A DNA stretch of 12,139 nt from Candidatus Falkowiibacteriota bacterium (GTDB taxonomy: Bacteria > Patescibacteriota > Patescibacteriia > Patescibacteriales > UBA12075): positions 1 through 12,139 of the forward strand of contig JAUVLY010000012.1 in assembly GCA_030600505.1 (NCBI GenBank), written 5' to 3'. A program made the position numbers and the translations under genes. Positions 11,983 to 12,139 of this stretch are shown one piece after another. Within the stretch, counting starts at the first letter, position 1. Each line of letters opens with the position of its first letter. A model generated the notes under the pieces. It did not search any database, was not told the DNA's origin, and saw nothing but the letters and a program-made list of their open reading frames with translations.

Positions 11983-12139
11983 TTATCCGCTTTTACGCCT
12001 AAACATTTTATCGACAAAACCTTTGCGGCCCTTGCCTTCAACCATGGTATTCTTGCCTTTACCTTGACCGCGCGGATCAATTATTTTTTTACCCTTGTCG
12101 TCAGTGGACTTTTCTTCACTTTTTTCCTTATCATCTTTA
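11983..12139 (-). CDS. rplV: C-terminal tail of a protein upstream of rpsC, probably L22
   Basis: The frame is open from the window edge to TAA at 11983-11985, giving 51 codons. The tail is very charged: KDDKEKSEEKSTDDKGKK, then IIDPRGQGKGKN, and it ends GFVDKMFRRKSG. The conserved L22 globular core is not in the window, so the name rests on position only: rplV directly precedes rpsC in nearly all bacteria. If so, L22 carries a C-terminal extension of at least about 50 residues beyond its ~110-residue core. The stop is 5 nt from the rpsC ATG. Confidence 0.65.
   Translation of the reverse strand, partial: KDDKEKSEEKSTDDKGKKIIDPRGQGKGKNTMVEGKGRKGFVDKMFRRKSG

Noticed and set aside
1..12139. TGA recoded as glycine (as in Absconditabacteria and Gracilibacteria)
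   Set aside because: All genes run full length with GGN glycine codons and no in-frame TGA, so nothing suggests recoding although TGA is unused as a stop.

Overview
The window reads almost entirely on the minus strand. It is the distal S10 / spc ribosomal-protein cluster of a bacterium, followed by an ABC-transporter operon. It probably comes from the Candidate Phyla Radiation (Patescibacteria, Parcubacteria-like). Three things point there: rpmD (L30) is missing between rpsE and rplO, as is general in that radiation; S14 is the short four-cysteine type; and the spacers carry short low-complexity repeats of a kind I associate with such genomes. The lineage is an inference from gene content. 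The standard code is used, and no gene here stops with TGA.

Right part (12139 down to 4075), in transcription order: the 3' end of a gene that is by position rplV, then rpsC, rplP, rpmC, rpsQ, rplN, an unrecognised 71-codon gene, rplX, rplE, rpsN (zinc type), rpsH, rplF, rplR, rpsE, rplO and secY. The order is the canonical bacterial one, with two exceptions: rpmD is absent, and the extra gene sits between rplN and rplX. A hairpin plus T-rich tract closes the unit after secY, so adk, map, infA and rpmJ do not follow.

Left part (about 3958 down to 1): an extended -10 promoter just past that terminator leads into a MacB/LolD-type ATPase with a very long C-terminal extension. An FtsX/MacB-type permease follows 3 nt later, then a 127-residue helical protein, then the start of another gene cut by the window edge. 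By eye, the ATPase extension holds two copies of a helical module about 104 residues apart, and the 127-residue protein has a similar stretch. The four genes may therefore form one membrane-associated system.

The most unusual feature is the spacer DNA. Nearly every ribosomal spacer of 50 nt or more carries a repeat: 7-bp tandem repeats, 8-bp degenerate repeats, long inverted repeats, and four copies of a hairpin element. Some repeats run into coding sequence (tail of L29, optional N-terminal extensions of L24 and the ATPase, and an in-frame palindrome in the ATPase tail). The extra 71-codon gene is bracketed by a 36-bp imperfect inverted repeat and is the only gene here with a full AGGAGG ribosome binding site, which suggests it was inserted. 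No gene-free stretch exceeds 300 bases.
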